Assembly (NCBI RefSeq): GCF_014635025.1 | Contig: NZ_BMCE01000002.1 | Coordinates: 620,001-684,000, forward strand | Reading direction: 5' to 3' | Source: Fictibacillus barbaricus | GTDB taxonomy: Bacteria; Bacillota; Bacilli; Bacillales; Fictibacillaceae | DNA: 64,000 nt | Shown here: positions 1 through 7,482 of the stretch, piece by piece | Layout of the letters: the number at the start of each line of letters is the position of its first letter | How positions within the stretch are numbered: the first letter of the stretch is position 1 | Notes under the pieces: model-generated | The model's database searches: none | What the model was told of the DNA's origin: nothing | The model's input: only the letters and a program-made list of their open reading frames with translations | Made by a program: the position numbers and the translations under genes

Positions 1-560
1 AACAGTGCAATTGGCAGAACTCCGTAAAAGAGAACACGCCAGCTGAAATGCTCTACAATGATCCCTGATAAAGTGGGTCCAATCGCGGGGGCAAACGTAA
101 TGACAATACCAATTGTCCCCATTGCCGAACCTCTTTTTTCAAAAGGAACGATAGAAAATACCACATTTGTTAATAAAGGAAAGAGCAGTCCGGTACCCGC
201 CGCTTGAAGCAGCCTTCCGATTAATAAAACCTCGATCCCTGGAGCAATAGCTGCTACAAATGTCCCCATGGTAAACAAGAACATAGCTCCGAGAAATAAA
301 CTTCTTGTTGTAAACCGCTGAATGAGATAAGCAGTGACCGGTATCAGAACACCAATCACAAGCAGGTATCCCGTAGTTAGCCATTGAGCGGTACTCGGTG
401 TGATTCCGAAGTCATCCATAATTTTTGACAATGCTACGTTGAGGAGCGTTTCATTTAAAATGGCTACAAACACACCTAGAATCATAATCATAACCAACAA
501 AAAGTTGCCTTTGTTCCCGAATGTCCCACCATTTTGAGTCGATTCATCTTGATTTTTCAA
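1..560 (-). CDS. DHA2-type MFS multidrug efflux transporter, C-terminus outside the window
   Basis: The reading frame is open from a TTG at 560 to the left edge (about 186 codons), so only the N-terminal part is present. The start follows a GGGAG ribosome site six bases upstream. Visible family signs are a first membrane helix (IMILGVFVAILNETLLNVAL), the QWLTTGYLL segment of helix 2, a proline-rich IPVTAYL helix followed by FTTRSLF (motif A region), the GRLLQAAGTG stretch of helix 4 and a motif-C-like FAPAIGPTLSGII. These are typical of the LmrB/EmrB/QacA group of 14-helix proton-drug antiporters. The substrate cannot be told. The family call is secure and the exact name is not. Confidence 0.85.
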   Translation of the reverse strand, partial: MKNQDESTQNGGTFGNKGNFLLVMIMILGVFVAILNETLLNVALSKIMDDFGITPSTAQWLTTGYLLVIGVLIPVTAYLIQRFTTRSLFLGAMFLFTMGTFVAAIAPGIEVLLIGRLLQAAGTGLLFPLLTNVVFSIVPFEKRGSAMGTIGIVITFAPAIGPTLSGIIVEHFSWRVLFYGVLPIAL

Positions 561-1164
561 TTTTTTCTCCCTTCGTTCAATTGGTGTGCAATTTCTCTTG
601 CAGCCCTTTGAAAATAGATTAACTAATTACTTTGTCTACTTTTGAAATATGAAAAAGAAACTCTTTACTGCGTCAGTGAAGCATTAAACAAGCATAAACA
701 GAACAAACATTCGCATTAATACTACCATATTCATAAAGAATCTGCCACTCTTAAAGGAAGAATTAATTAATTCTGGTACAAAATTTACAAAAAAGCACAC
801 TATATGAAGAACATATTTTTCACTTATCCTCTAGGTTACCAAAAAACTGCATTTTAAAAACTACTCAGCTTTTAAGCATTTTTACTCCACAATCTGGCCC
901 GTCGTTTGTTGAATAAAAAAAAGAGAGCTGGATCAGCCCCCTTGATCTTGAATTAACGTAGCCAAGTCTACTCTTATAAGAATTAATGTTTATTATTATG
1001 TGTGTATGATACGCTCTACATTTGTAAAAGTTTTAAACTGGAAATACAATTTGATAAAACCGTGCAAATACACTTTAGATCTTTCCGTTGTGCAGGTCAT
1101 TTCTCGTTGCAAACTGTTTAAACTCCATGAGCAAGAAAAAACATTAATATTCTTCTACTTTGTT
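561..1164. other. Gene-free AT-rich interval
   Basis: About 600 bases between the MFS start and the end of the nucleoside hydrolase. A short open frame at 1000-1182 (+) has no ribosome site and AT-rich low-complexity content, so it is not called. The stretch holds a GGCCCG-centred palindrome (888-911), which recurs at 17860, and a small hairpin GATCA/TGATC around 929-945. No convincing terminator for the nucleoside hydrolase was found. Confidence 0.5.
888..911. repeat. Imperfect palindrome, copy A of a repeat also at 17860-17881
   Basis: The core reads CAATCTGGCCCGTCGTTTGTTG. It matches CAACAATCGGGCCCGTTTG at the second site apart from a few substitutions and a two-base insertion. In both places it lies in an intergenic gap, is followed by GAA and A-rich sequence, and can form a CAACAA/TTGTTG stem. 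Confidence 0.45.
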
Positions 1165-2142
1165 TTAGCTTACGATACCTGAGTTCGAGGGTATACCCCT
1201 TTCTTGCAAAAACGTGTTCATAATGTCCTTTTGAAACATTTCAGGTTGAAAATCAATCGCAACTTTATGCCTAACATATTCGGGACTATACATATATCTA
1301 TAGTCCGCTATGCTTTGTCCAAACGCATCCCCTTTATCATCGATTATCCTTGTTGGAATTTCACTTATTTTAACTTTGTCTTTATTTAACAAATACCATA
1401 TAGGAAAAGCATCATGTAATGGGCTTCCCTTTATCCCTGGGACGCTTTGAGAGTAAAATTTATAATAATAATCTAACAGTGGTTTTATGATCATCCCAAG
1501 TGGATCTCTGGTTTTTTGATGGAATAAGTCAATTTCATCTACTTGTCTGGGTGTTATTAAAGCCCGCTGAGTAACATTTAGAGGAAAAATCGTTAAATTT
1601 TTTGCATATGTTAAAATAATGTTTGCAGCGTATGGGTCTCCATAAAAATTAGCCTCAGCTACTGCTGTTACATTTCCTGGATAAAAAAAGGCTCCACCCA
1701 TTACTAAAAATTCTTTAACCCGTTGCATTACTTCGATGCCCAAAATGAAGCATACTGATAAAGATGACAGCCTTCCTACACTAACAATGACTAAGTCCTC
1801 TAAATTATTTGTGATTACTTCTAGTATTTTGTGTATAGGCTGAATTGGAAAATGGATGGTTGGTGGAATGATCGGTCCTAAACCTTCAACACCATGGACC
1901 TCAGGATAATATTTAGTTGAAATACCTGTTAACGGAATAGTGGCTCCTTCGAAAAGTGGAATATTATGATGACCAGAAATATATTTTAAATAATTTACAT
2001 TTCTTAATACTTTCTCCCGTGATACATTTCCGTAATCGGCTACGATTCCAACAATTTCGATATCCTTTGAAAAGAAACTAAAAATGAGAGCTAGCGTATC
2101 ATCTATTCCGAAATCTGCATAAAGGAGAATTTTATACTTCAT
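1165..2142 (-). CDS. Inosine-uridine preferring nucleoside hydrolase family protein
   Basis: A 325-residue protein of usual IunH-family length. It would hydrolyse the N-glycosidic bond of ribonucleosides to free base and ribose in the cytoplasm. The N-terminal calcium motif is present in altered form: D10, D14 and D15 and the GN at 38-39 are kept, but the usual first Asp is Y8 and the Pro is F11. Also kept are N157, E163, N165 and D169 of the ribose-binding motif and H243-D244 of the catalytic HD. The GPLTN motif reads GRLSS. The start is ATG at 2142 behind AGGGGGA. It stands alone. The metal and substrate ligands mostly survive, so it is probably active, perhaps with shifted specificity. Confidence 0.85.
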   Translation of the reverse strand: MKYKILLYADFGIDDTLALIFSFFSKDIEIVGIVADYGNVSREKVLRNVNYLKYISGHHNIPLFEGATIPLTGISTKYYPEVHGVEGLGPIIPPTIHFPIQPIHKILEVITNNLEDLVIVSVGRLSSLSVCFILGIEVMQRVKEFLVMGGAFFYPGNVTAVAEANFYGDPYAANIILTYAKNLTIFPLNVTQRALITPRQVDEIDLFHQKTRDPLGMIIKPLLDYYYKFYSQSVPGIKGSPLHDAFPIWYLLNKDKVKISEIPTRIIDDKGDAFGQSIADYRYMYSPEYVRHKVAIDFQPEMFQKDIMNTFLQERGIPSNSGIVS

Positions 2143-2367
2143 TTTTTGTCCCCCTAGATATTCAGTTTGATAAAAAAATTAACATCTAATTAAAAAACTA
2201 TGAAAAATGCGAAATGATTATAACAGGGTTTAAAATATGAACTCACAGAATGGAACTATGAGTTCTTTTTCATTTACTCATAATTCGGGTCCTTTTGTGT
2301 GTCTTATTGAAATAGCGCATCCCCTTTAGTTGAAATACAATATTTCACAACTTTCCTATGTAAAATG

Positions 2368-2405
2368 AAAAAAAGCATCCAATAAGTTCATTTGGATGCT
2401 TTTTG
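2368..2405 (-). terminator. Rho-independent terminator
   Basis: Stem GCATCCAA (2375-2382) with TTGGATGC (2392-2399), flanked by A-run and T-run, so it can act on both strands. It lies 46 bases beyond the stop of the AhpD-like gene. Confidence 0.8.
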
Positions 2406-2450
2406 TATATAACCTGAGACGAACACATATAAGATGTTCTTTGAGAAAAA

Positions 2451-2894
2451 TTATTTTTCAGTTGCTGTATTCCCCATTGCAATAGAAATTCTATTCCAAC
2501 TGTTAATTTGATTAATCATTAGAACAAGATCCACATATTCTTTTTCACTGAAGTGGTTGCGTATGCGATTATACAATTCATCAGGTACACGCTTATTCGG
2601 AATCAATGTCACATGTTCAGTTAACTCCAAAGCTGCTTTTTCTGCATCTGTGTAAAACGTACACTCTTCCCAAGCACTAACACAATATATTCTTTGTTCT
2701 GTTTCACCCATTTTTCGAGCATCTGCTGTGTGCATATTCAAACAAAATGCACAGCCGTTAATTTGAGAAGCACGAATTTTAATAAGCTCACGAAGTTTAC
2801 GGTCTATATCTGTAGTCTTCGTATACTTCTCCATTTCCATCATAATTTTAAGTCCTTCTGGTGCTACATTGAAATATTCAATTCGTTGTTTCAA
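2451..2894 (-). CDS. AhpD-like carboxymuconolactone decarboxylase family protein
   Basis: A 147-residue protein of the AhpD/CMD fold. It has the peroxidatic CxxC-xxx-H signature (C48, C51, H55 in GCAFCLNMH), followed by the family's TADARKMGE helix. Members reduce peroxides or carry out related thiol chemistry, usually as helical oligomers. Translation starts at TTG (2894) seven bases after a full AGGAGGT. It is transcribed away from an Rrf2-type regulator, and an imperfect palindrome lies right at its predicted transcription start, so repression by that regulator is likely. The electron donor and true substrate are not evident. Confidence is high for the family and low for a physiological role. 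Confidence 0.88.
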   Translation of the reverse strand: MKQRIEYFNVAPEGLKIMMEMEKYTKTTDIDRKLRELIKIRASQINGCAFCLNMHTADARKMGETEQRIYCVSAWEECTFYTDAEKAALELTEHVTLIPNKRVPDELYNRIRNHFSEKEYVDLVLMINQINSWNRISIAMGNTATEK

Positions 2895-2925
2895 TTTAAT
2901 TACCTCCTAATAATTAATTAAAGAT

Positions 2926-2947
2926 AAGTTAAATCGACGATTAACTT
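2926..2947. promoter_or_regulatory. Palindromic operator candidate between AhpD-like gene and Rrf2 gene
   Basis: AAGTTAAATCG-A-CGATTAACTT is an almost perfect inverted repeat with one extra A in the left arm. The arms extend outward as AAAGAT and GTCTTT with one bulge. It sits immediately downstream of the minus-strand -10 box (2955-2960), which is a repressing position for the AhpD-like gene. Binding by the adjacent Rrf2 protein is inferred. Confidence 0.5.
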
Positions 2948-2954
2948 TGTCTTT

Positions 2955-2983
2955 AATATAATCTCTTTTATAGTGTATGTCAA
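2955..2983 (-). promoter_or_regulatory. Sigma-A promoter of the AhpD-like gene
   Basis: TTGACA (2978-2983), a 17-base spacer, then TATATT (2955-2960), reading toward the AhpD-like gene. Confidence 0.65.
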
Positions 2984-3000
2984 AGGAATTTTATGTAAGT

Positions 3001-3029
3001 TTGACATTGGAAATAAATACTTCTAAGAT
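3001..3029 (+). promoter_or_regulatory. Sigma-A promoter of the Rrf2 gene
   Basis: TTGACA (3001-3006), a 17-base spacer, then TAAGAT (3024-3029), about 40 bases before the Rrf2 start codon. Confidence 0.55.
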
Positions 3030-3070
3030 AGACTTAATGTAATTTAATTCATGTAATAGAGGCGGTTCAG

Positions 3071-3592
3071 ATGCAATATAGTGTTGGAGTAGAGTACAGT
3101 CTTCATTGCCTTGTTTATTTGATTGATATCCCTCCAGATTCAAGTATAGGTATTAAAGAACTCTCCACGTTTCAAGGTGTCTCTGAGACATACCTTTCAA
3201 AAATGTTTGGCAAACTTTCAAAAGCAGGTATTGTTAGCTCTGTACCAGGTACAAAGGGCGGTTATAGATTAGCGAAAGATCCCGCTGACATTACGTTTTT
3301 TGATGTTGTAGAAGCCATTGAAGGATCTAAACCTATATTTCAATGTAAGAACATAAAAGAAAAAGGTTATTTCTATAGAAATTCGGAACAGCCAAATTTG
3401 AATACAAGAGCTGATGACTGTACATCCTGCCATTCTTTTTGTTCCATAAATAATGTAATGTTGGAAGCCGAAGAAAAGATGAGAGAATACTTGCGCTCTA
3501 AAACTTTATTTTGGCTTAACGAAGAATTGGATTCCGTTTTACCTAAAAAGTTACGTGAAGAAACACGCTTATTTTTTAGAAAAAATAAATAA
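3071..3592 (+). CDS. Rrf2-family transcriptional regulator
   Basis: A 173-residue protein with the N-terminal winged helix-turn-helix of the Rrf2 family: YSLHCLVYL, then recognition-helix region SETYLSKMFGKLSKAG at about 39-54 and the wing GTKGGYRLA at 60-68. Its C-terminal half has Cys92 and a CTSCHSFC cluster (C117, C120, C124), a spacing suited to an iron-sulfur cluster or thiol switch. Rrf2 relatives (IscR, NsrR, CymR, SaiR) sense clusters, NO, cysteine or electrophiles, and which signal applies here is not visible. The start is ATG behind GAGGCGG. The gene is divergent from an AhpD-like gene, its probable target. Confidence 0.88.
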   Translation: MQYSVGVEYSLHCLVYLIDIPPDSSIGIKELSTFQGVSETYLSKMFGKLSKAGIVSSVPGTKGGYRLAKDPADITFFDVVEAIEGSKPIFQCKNIKEKGYFYRNSEQPNLNTRADDCTSCHSFCSINNVMLEAEEKMREYLRSKTLFWLNEELDSVLPKKLREETRLFFRKNK

Positions 3593-3603
3593 GATCTTTT
3601 GTT

Positions 3604-3641
3604 TCGAATAAAAGCCACTGTGTTTTTATTCGATTTTTTTT
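3604..3641 (+). terminator. Terminator of the Rrf2 gene
   Basis: Stem TCGAATAAAA (3604-3613) with TTTTTATTCGA (3623-3633), followed by an eight-T run, starting 12 bases after the stop codon. Confidence 0.8.
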
Positions 3642-3806
3642 GCCCACATTTGCCTTCCATTATTATGGCCTGCAACTTATTTCACATACAAAAAAAGCTA
3701 ATGAATACATTTTTTTCAGCAACCATACTAAAAGTTGATACTTGTATAGGAAGAAACATTTTCGAAATGGGCATATTTTGGAAATTTACATACAGTGCTG
3801 TTTACG

Positions 3807-3841
3807 TTAAAAAAAGATGACTCAATTCAATGAGTCATCTT
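3807..3841 (-). terminator. Terminator downstream of the fabF paralogue
   Basis: Perfect ten-base stem AGATGACTCA (3815-3824) and TGAGTCATCT (3831-3840). On the minus strand it is followed by a seven-T run. It ends the FabF/MFS/TetR-side transcription unit. Confidence 0.8.
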
Positions 3842-3909
3842 AACTTTCTCAATCGTTTATTCTAAAAATATGGTATCTGTCGTCATAATACATTCCCCTA
3901 CTTACCTTT

Positions 3910-5151
3910 TTATCGATCTTCATTAAATTTCTTGAATACTAAAACAGCATTATGACCTCCAAAACCAAATCCATTGGAAACCGCGTAATTTACTTCCGTA
4001 TTAATTGGATTGTTTGGTACATAATCAAGGTCACAATCCTCATCAGGATGTTCATAATTAATTGTTGCAGGAATCAAACTTTCTGAAATGCTTTTAAGAG
4101 TGATAATGGATTCAACTCCTCCTGCTGCACCGAATAAATGTCCCGTCATTGATTTGGTTGAACTAATTTTTATCTTGTAAGCATGTTCACCAAATACATT
4201 CTTAATCGCTTTTGTCTCTGATTTATCGCCTTCTTGTGTACTTGTACCATGTGCATTTATATAATCAATGGCTGTTGTTTCTATGTTCGCCATTTCAAGC
4301 GCTAGCTTCATTGCTCGAACTGCACCATTATAATCTGGTGAAGTAATATGATAGGAATCTGTTGTAGATCCATACCCAATAATTTCTCCCAATATTGTTG
4401 CCCCTCTATTTTTCGCATGTTCATATTCCTCAAGTAACAAAATTCCTGACCCCTCAGACATTACAAAACCGTCTCGTGTCTTATCGAATGGTCGACTCGC
4501 TGTGATTGGTGAATCATTATTCGTTGACATTGCTTTCATTCTAGAGAATCCCGCGAAAGATAATGGATTGATAGACGCTTCTGTTCCACCTGCTAAAATG
4601 GCATCGGAATAACCATGGCGAATATTTAAAAATGCTTCACCAATCGCATGATTACCAGTTGCACAAGCGGATACCGGTGAAAAACTTGTACCTCTAAATC
4701 CCGTTTTAATCGATACAACTCCAACAGCCATATTTATAATCATCATTGGTGCCATAAATGGAGATACTTTTCTTGCACCTTTTTCTAATAAGGTTTGATG
4801 ATTCTCTAGAACTGTATCTAATCCTCCAATTCCTGAACCGATGAATACCCCTAGGCGATTTTCATCCTCATTTTCAATGTTTAGTCCAGATTGATCTAAA
4901 GCTTGTTTTGCAGCGGCATAGGCATATTGAACAAATTTATCAAACTTACTTAACTCTTTTTTATCTAAATAATTTTCAGGTGAAAAATCATCAATCCTTC
5001 CACCGATTTTAGTATTTATGTCTTCATAACCTTCAAATTCAATATTTTTAATGCCTGATTTTGAGTTCTTTATGTTACTCCATAATGTTTCGACATCATT
5101 TCCTAATGGTGTGATTGCACCATAACCTGTAATAACGACTCTACGATTCAT
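3910..5151 (-). CDS. fabF: Beta-ketoacyl-ACP synthase II (FabF), probably an extra copy
   Basis: A 413-residue, full-length condensing enzyme of fatty-acid elongation. It joins malonyl-ACP to a growing acyl-ACP in the cytosol. The Cys-His-His triad is intact: C163 in SACATGNH, H301 in NAHGTSTQEGD and H338 in KSMTGHLFGAAGG, with K333 also present. The start is ATG at 5151 with a nearby AGGAGG-like site. It is not next to fabH as the main bacillary fabF is. It lies 73 bases after an MFS pump gene, with a TetR regulator further upstream, all on one strand. That setting suggests a second FabF, perhaps insensitive to an inhibitor that the pump exports. This role is inference. No FapR box is seen upstream. 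Confidence 0.9.
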   Translation of the reverse strand: MNRRVVITGYGAITPLGNDVETLWSNIKNSKSGIKNIEFEGYEDINTKIGGRIDDFSPENYLDKKELSKFDKFVQYAYAAAKQALDQSGLNIENEDENRLGVFIGSGIGGLDTVLENHQTLLEKGARKVSPFMAPMMIINMAVGVVSIKTGFRGTSFSPVSACATGNHAIGEAFLNIRHGYSDAILAGGTEASINPLSFAGFSRMKAMSTNNDSPITASRPFDKTRDGFVMSEGSGILLLEEYEHAKNRGATILGEIIGYGSTTDSYHITSPDYNGAVRAMKLALEMANIETTAIDYINAHGTSTQEGDKSETKAIKNVFGEHAYKIKISSTKSMTGHLFGAAGGVESIITLKSISESLIPATINYEHPDEDCDLDYVPNNPINTEVNYAVSNGFGFGGHNAVLVFKKFNEDR

Positions 5152-5224
5152 TTAAATCCTCCAACATTATTGTAATGGTATATCTTGTTAAAGAAATGCA
5201 CCCTTTAATGAAATATATATTTAT

Positions 5225-6403
5225 TTAATTTCTAAAATGATTTGAATAGTAGTCATTAAATTTGATTGAATACATGAGAATATAAACAATGAAAATTGCA
5301 AGAAACAAATTAATAAGAATCAACGAGAGGTTTAAATTAACAAATTGCGTCAACACTCCGACGCCAACAACCGGAAAAATGAAACCAGAGTAAGCGCTTA
5401 AATAAAATGCCGAAATAGCTCCTGGACGCTCTTCTGGCTTCGGCAATTGGCTGGCAAACCTTAAAGAAACTTGAAACGTCCATCCGGCGCCAATTCCTTG
5501 AATAAATATGCCTGCCCAAAGCAAAAATAAATTCGCTGTCTGGCCAGAAAAAACAATAACCCATGATCCAAAGGCAAGAAGCAGGATCCCTATACGAATC
5601 CGTGTAACGGGATTACGCGGCCAGGGAAAGAACTGCCATAAAGCCCCCCCGCCTAAAAGCAACAATATTAACAGCCCGGAAATAGAGAGATTGGCGGTTT
5701 GAATGATGTTCTTAGTAAAAGAAGGAATAAGAGAAAACACAATACCGCCAAACGTAAAAACAGTAAATATCGGAAGTCCAATAAATGACCAAAAATGGGA
5801 ACGAATATTGCTTGGAACACCGAGTGTAATCTTTGTTTTAGCCGGTTTTTGCGCTTGGGGATCTTCGTGCTTCGGTAACATCTCCAGAAATACCAAGGAA
5901 CTAAATAACATGAAGAGCAAAACCCAATATGGCAAACGAAGCGGTAGAAAATGCACATATTCCACAATTAATCCTGCAATAGCCGGGCCTAATCCAAACC
6001 CAATGAGTACCGTAATTCCCGATAATTTGATAGCTGTGCTTATTTTTTCAGGTGGAGTATTTTTTATTAAAAAGGCAACAGCAGTACCGGTAAAAGCTCC
6101 ATATGCAATGCCTTCTAAGATCCTTGCTGCATAAAGCATCCAAACATCGAAACTCACAAGAAAAATCAATGTCGATACAATCGAGATCCATATACTGTAA
6201 CGAACGACTCTTTTTACTCCCCAATAGTTACCCCGTGCACTTACTATAAGCAAAGAAGGTATCAAGAAAACAGCATAGATTGCAAATAGGACGGTAATTT
6301 GGAAACTATTTAGTTCATAATACTGACTGTATACAGGAAATAATGATGAAATAAACGTTGCTCCACATGACATCATGAGAATAACCCAAAGCATTCTTTT
6401 CAT
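5225..6403 (-). CDS. MFS transporter, 12-helix efflux type
   Basis: A 392-residue integral membrane protein with about twelve hydrophobic helices and a polar central loop (about 180-205, MLPKHEDPQAQKP region). Motif A is degenerate (ARGNYWGVKRVVR) and the helix-4/5 region reads RILEGIAYGAFTGTAVAFL, with a motif-C-like GFGLGPAIAG near residue 155. The fold is the major facilitator superfamily, but the transported compound is unknown. The start is ATG at 6403 behind a weak GGTTGGA site. Upstream lie an operator-like palindrome (6494-6515) and a degenerate duplicate of its own 5' end. The regulator is probably the TetR protein encoded upstream on the same strand. FabF follows 73 bases downstream, likely cotranscribed. 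Confidence 0.85.
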   Translation of the reverse strand: MKRMLWVILMMSCGATFISSLFPVYSQYYELNSFQITVLFAIYAVFLIPSLLIVSARGNYWGVKRVVRYSIWISIVSTLIFLVSFDVWMLYAARILEGIAYGAFTGTAVAFLIKNTPPEKISTAIKLSGITVLIGFGLGPAIAGLIVEYVHFLPLRLPYWVLLFMLFSSLVFLEMLPKHEDPQAQKPAKTKITLGVPSNIRSHFWSFIGLPIFTVFTFGGIVFSLIPSFTKNIIQTANLSISGLLILLLLGGGALWQFFPWPRNPVTRIRIGILLLAFGSWVIVFSGQTANLFLLWAGIFIQGIGAGWTFQVSLRFASQLPKPEERPGAISAFYLSAYSGFIFPVVGVGVLTQFVNLNLSLILINLFLAIFIVYILMYSIKFNDYYSNHFRN

Positions 6404-6493
6404 TTCAGCAATTCCAACCTTTCAATAATAAAAGCTCATAAAATTTAAAAATATTTTATCCATCTTTAAAAATTAAAATGATATATCCTAATA

Positions 6494-6515
6494 ACTTACT
6501 AACTAGAAGGTAAGT
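6494..6515. promoter_or_regulatory. TetR-type operator candidate upstream of the MFS gene
   Basis: ACTTAC-TAACTAGAAG-GTAAGT inverted repeat, about 90 bases upstream of the MFS start. It shares ACTTAC/GTAAGT half-sites with a site at 7290-7307 and a near-identical 22-base context with 6670-6691. Confidence 0.6.
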
Positions 6516-6539
6516 TTTCTTTAAAATTTTGATGGTACT

Positions 6540-6632
6540 AAATGTCTAGGGAATAACAAAGTATAAACATTGCTCCACGTGAAATCATAATGTAACCCCA
6601 AAATATTTTTTAAATTTGCAATCACTCCTTCG
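6540..6632 (-). pseudogene. Relic of a duplicated MFS gene 5' end
   Basis: On the minus strand this segment aligns with the first 25-30 codons of the MFS gene and its ribosome-site region. For example, ATGATTTCACGTGGAGCAAT here matches ATGATGTCATGTGGAGCAAC in the gene, at an offset of about 212 bases. The start codon is lost (ATG to TTT) and the frame is shifted, so nothing is encoded. Its upstream operator is also duplicated (6670-6691). It looks like a tandem duplication, or a second pump gene, removed by deletion. Confidence 0.6.
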
Positions 6633-6669
6633 ATAATTTAATTACTAAAATTTAATAATCACATTAAAA

Positions 6670-6691
6670 CCCTACTAACTAGTAGGTAAGT
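6670..6691. promoter_or_regulatory. TetR-type operator candidate, duplicated copy
   Basis: CCCTAC-TAACTAGTAG-GTAAGT is identical to the site at 6494-6515 over most positions. It also contains the perfect inverted repeat CCTACTA-AC-TAGTAGG. It lies 20 bases after the TetR stop codon, in front of the relic MFS 5' end. Confidence 0.55.
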
Positions 6692-6710
6692 TTCGTGCAA
6701 AAAACCGATC

Positions 6711-7277
6711 TTAAGATTTTCTTAAGATAAGGTTTATTTGGCTTATTACACCGGTTAATATATCATCGCCCAAAACTCGTCGGTATAATAATGCTCCCTT
6801 AATGCTGGATAATATAGTTACCGCAACCGAGTGTATGTCATCTGTATCGTTTAGGATTCCTTTGGTTTGGGCCTCTGCAATTAGGTCTTTCATTATTGAG
6901 AGTTCCAGTCTGCTGACTTCCTCAATTTTTTTTTGCACGACATCTGGTAAAGAATTAAAATCTGTCTGCAATGAAGAAATTGGACAAATTTCAGTACACG
7001 CGAAACGTTCTGCCTGTACCTGAATGAATTTTTTTAGCTTCTCTTCCACCGAAACTGAGGCATCCTTTTTAATCAATAAAAAGTTTTGCAAGAAGCTTTT
7101 AGCAATACGTTCAGTAATGGCAACTCCTAAATCCTCCTTCTTTTCAAAATGGTAGTGAATACTTGCCTTGGTTACGCCTAGTTGTTTAGATATGTCATCA
7201 TAGCTGAACCCTACATACCCTTTTTGTTGCACTAACTTTATTGCTAAATCTATGATTTGTTTTTTTCTATTTTCCAT
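6711..7277 (-). CDS. TetR/AcrR-family transcriptional regulator
   Basis: A 188-residue repressor of usual TetR length. The N-terminal helix-turn-helix spans about residues 24-47 (YDDISKQLGVTKASIHYHF), followed by the EKKEDL linker. The C-terminal ligand domain is of the type with an FACTEICPISSL loop, similar to TetR proteins that control small-molecule efflux. The gene starts at ATG 7277, and an ACTTAC-N6-GTAAGT palindrome lies 13 bases upstream, indicating autorepression. Two related palindromes lie between it and the MFS gene, so it probably represses that pump. The ligand is unknown. Confidence 0.88.
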   Translation of the reverse strand: MENRKKQIIDLAIKLVQQKGYVGFSYDDISKQLGVTKASIHYHFEKKEDLGVAITERIAKSFLQNFLLIKKDASVSVEEKLKKFIQVQAERFACTEICPISSLQTDFNSLPDVVQKKIEEVSRLELSIMKDLIAEAQTKGILNDTDDIHSVAVTILSSIKGALLYRRVLGDDILTGVISQINLILRKS

Positions 7278-7289
7278 ATCCGAATATTA

Positions 7290-7307
7290 ACTTACTAATA
7301 GGTAAGT
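7290..7307. promoter_or_regulatory. TetR-type operator candidate at its own promoter
   Basis: ACTTAC-TAATAG-GTAAGT, an 18-base palindrome 13 bases upstream of the tetR start codon. The half-sites are the same as at 6494 but the spacer is four bases shorter. Confidence 0.6.
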
Positions 7308-7380
7308 GTCAAATTAAAGTCCTCAGTTTTCGTACCTCAAAAATGATTTGATTTTTGATTGTTTGAAAATGGAATATAAT

Positions 7381-7409
7381 GCATAGTTTTTTTTCCAAAA
7401 CCCATACTA
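7381..7409 (+). promoter_or_regulatory. Sigma-G promoter of the germinant receptor operon
   Basis: GCATA (7381-7385), a 17-base spacer, then CATACTA (7403-7409). This matches the forespore sigma-G consensus (GnATR, 17-18, CATnnTA) essentially perfectly, as expected for a ger operon. Confidence 0.75.
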
Positions 7410-7482
7410 AATTTGTTTAAATCTTTAACTCTGGATGGACTTTTTCTTATATTCATCCATATTTGCGGAAAGGATAAATCTG

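Noticed and set aside
1000-1182. 60-residue plus-strand frame in the gap after the MFS gene
   Set aside because: No ribosome site, low complexity, and it overlaps the end of the nucleoside hydrolase on the other strand.
3599-3820. 73-residue plus-strand frame after the Rrf2 gene
   Set aside because: It starts inside the Rrf2 terminator hairpin, lacks a ribosome site and runs into the FabF terminator.
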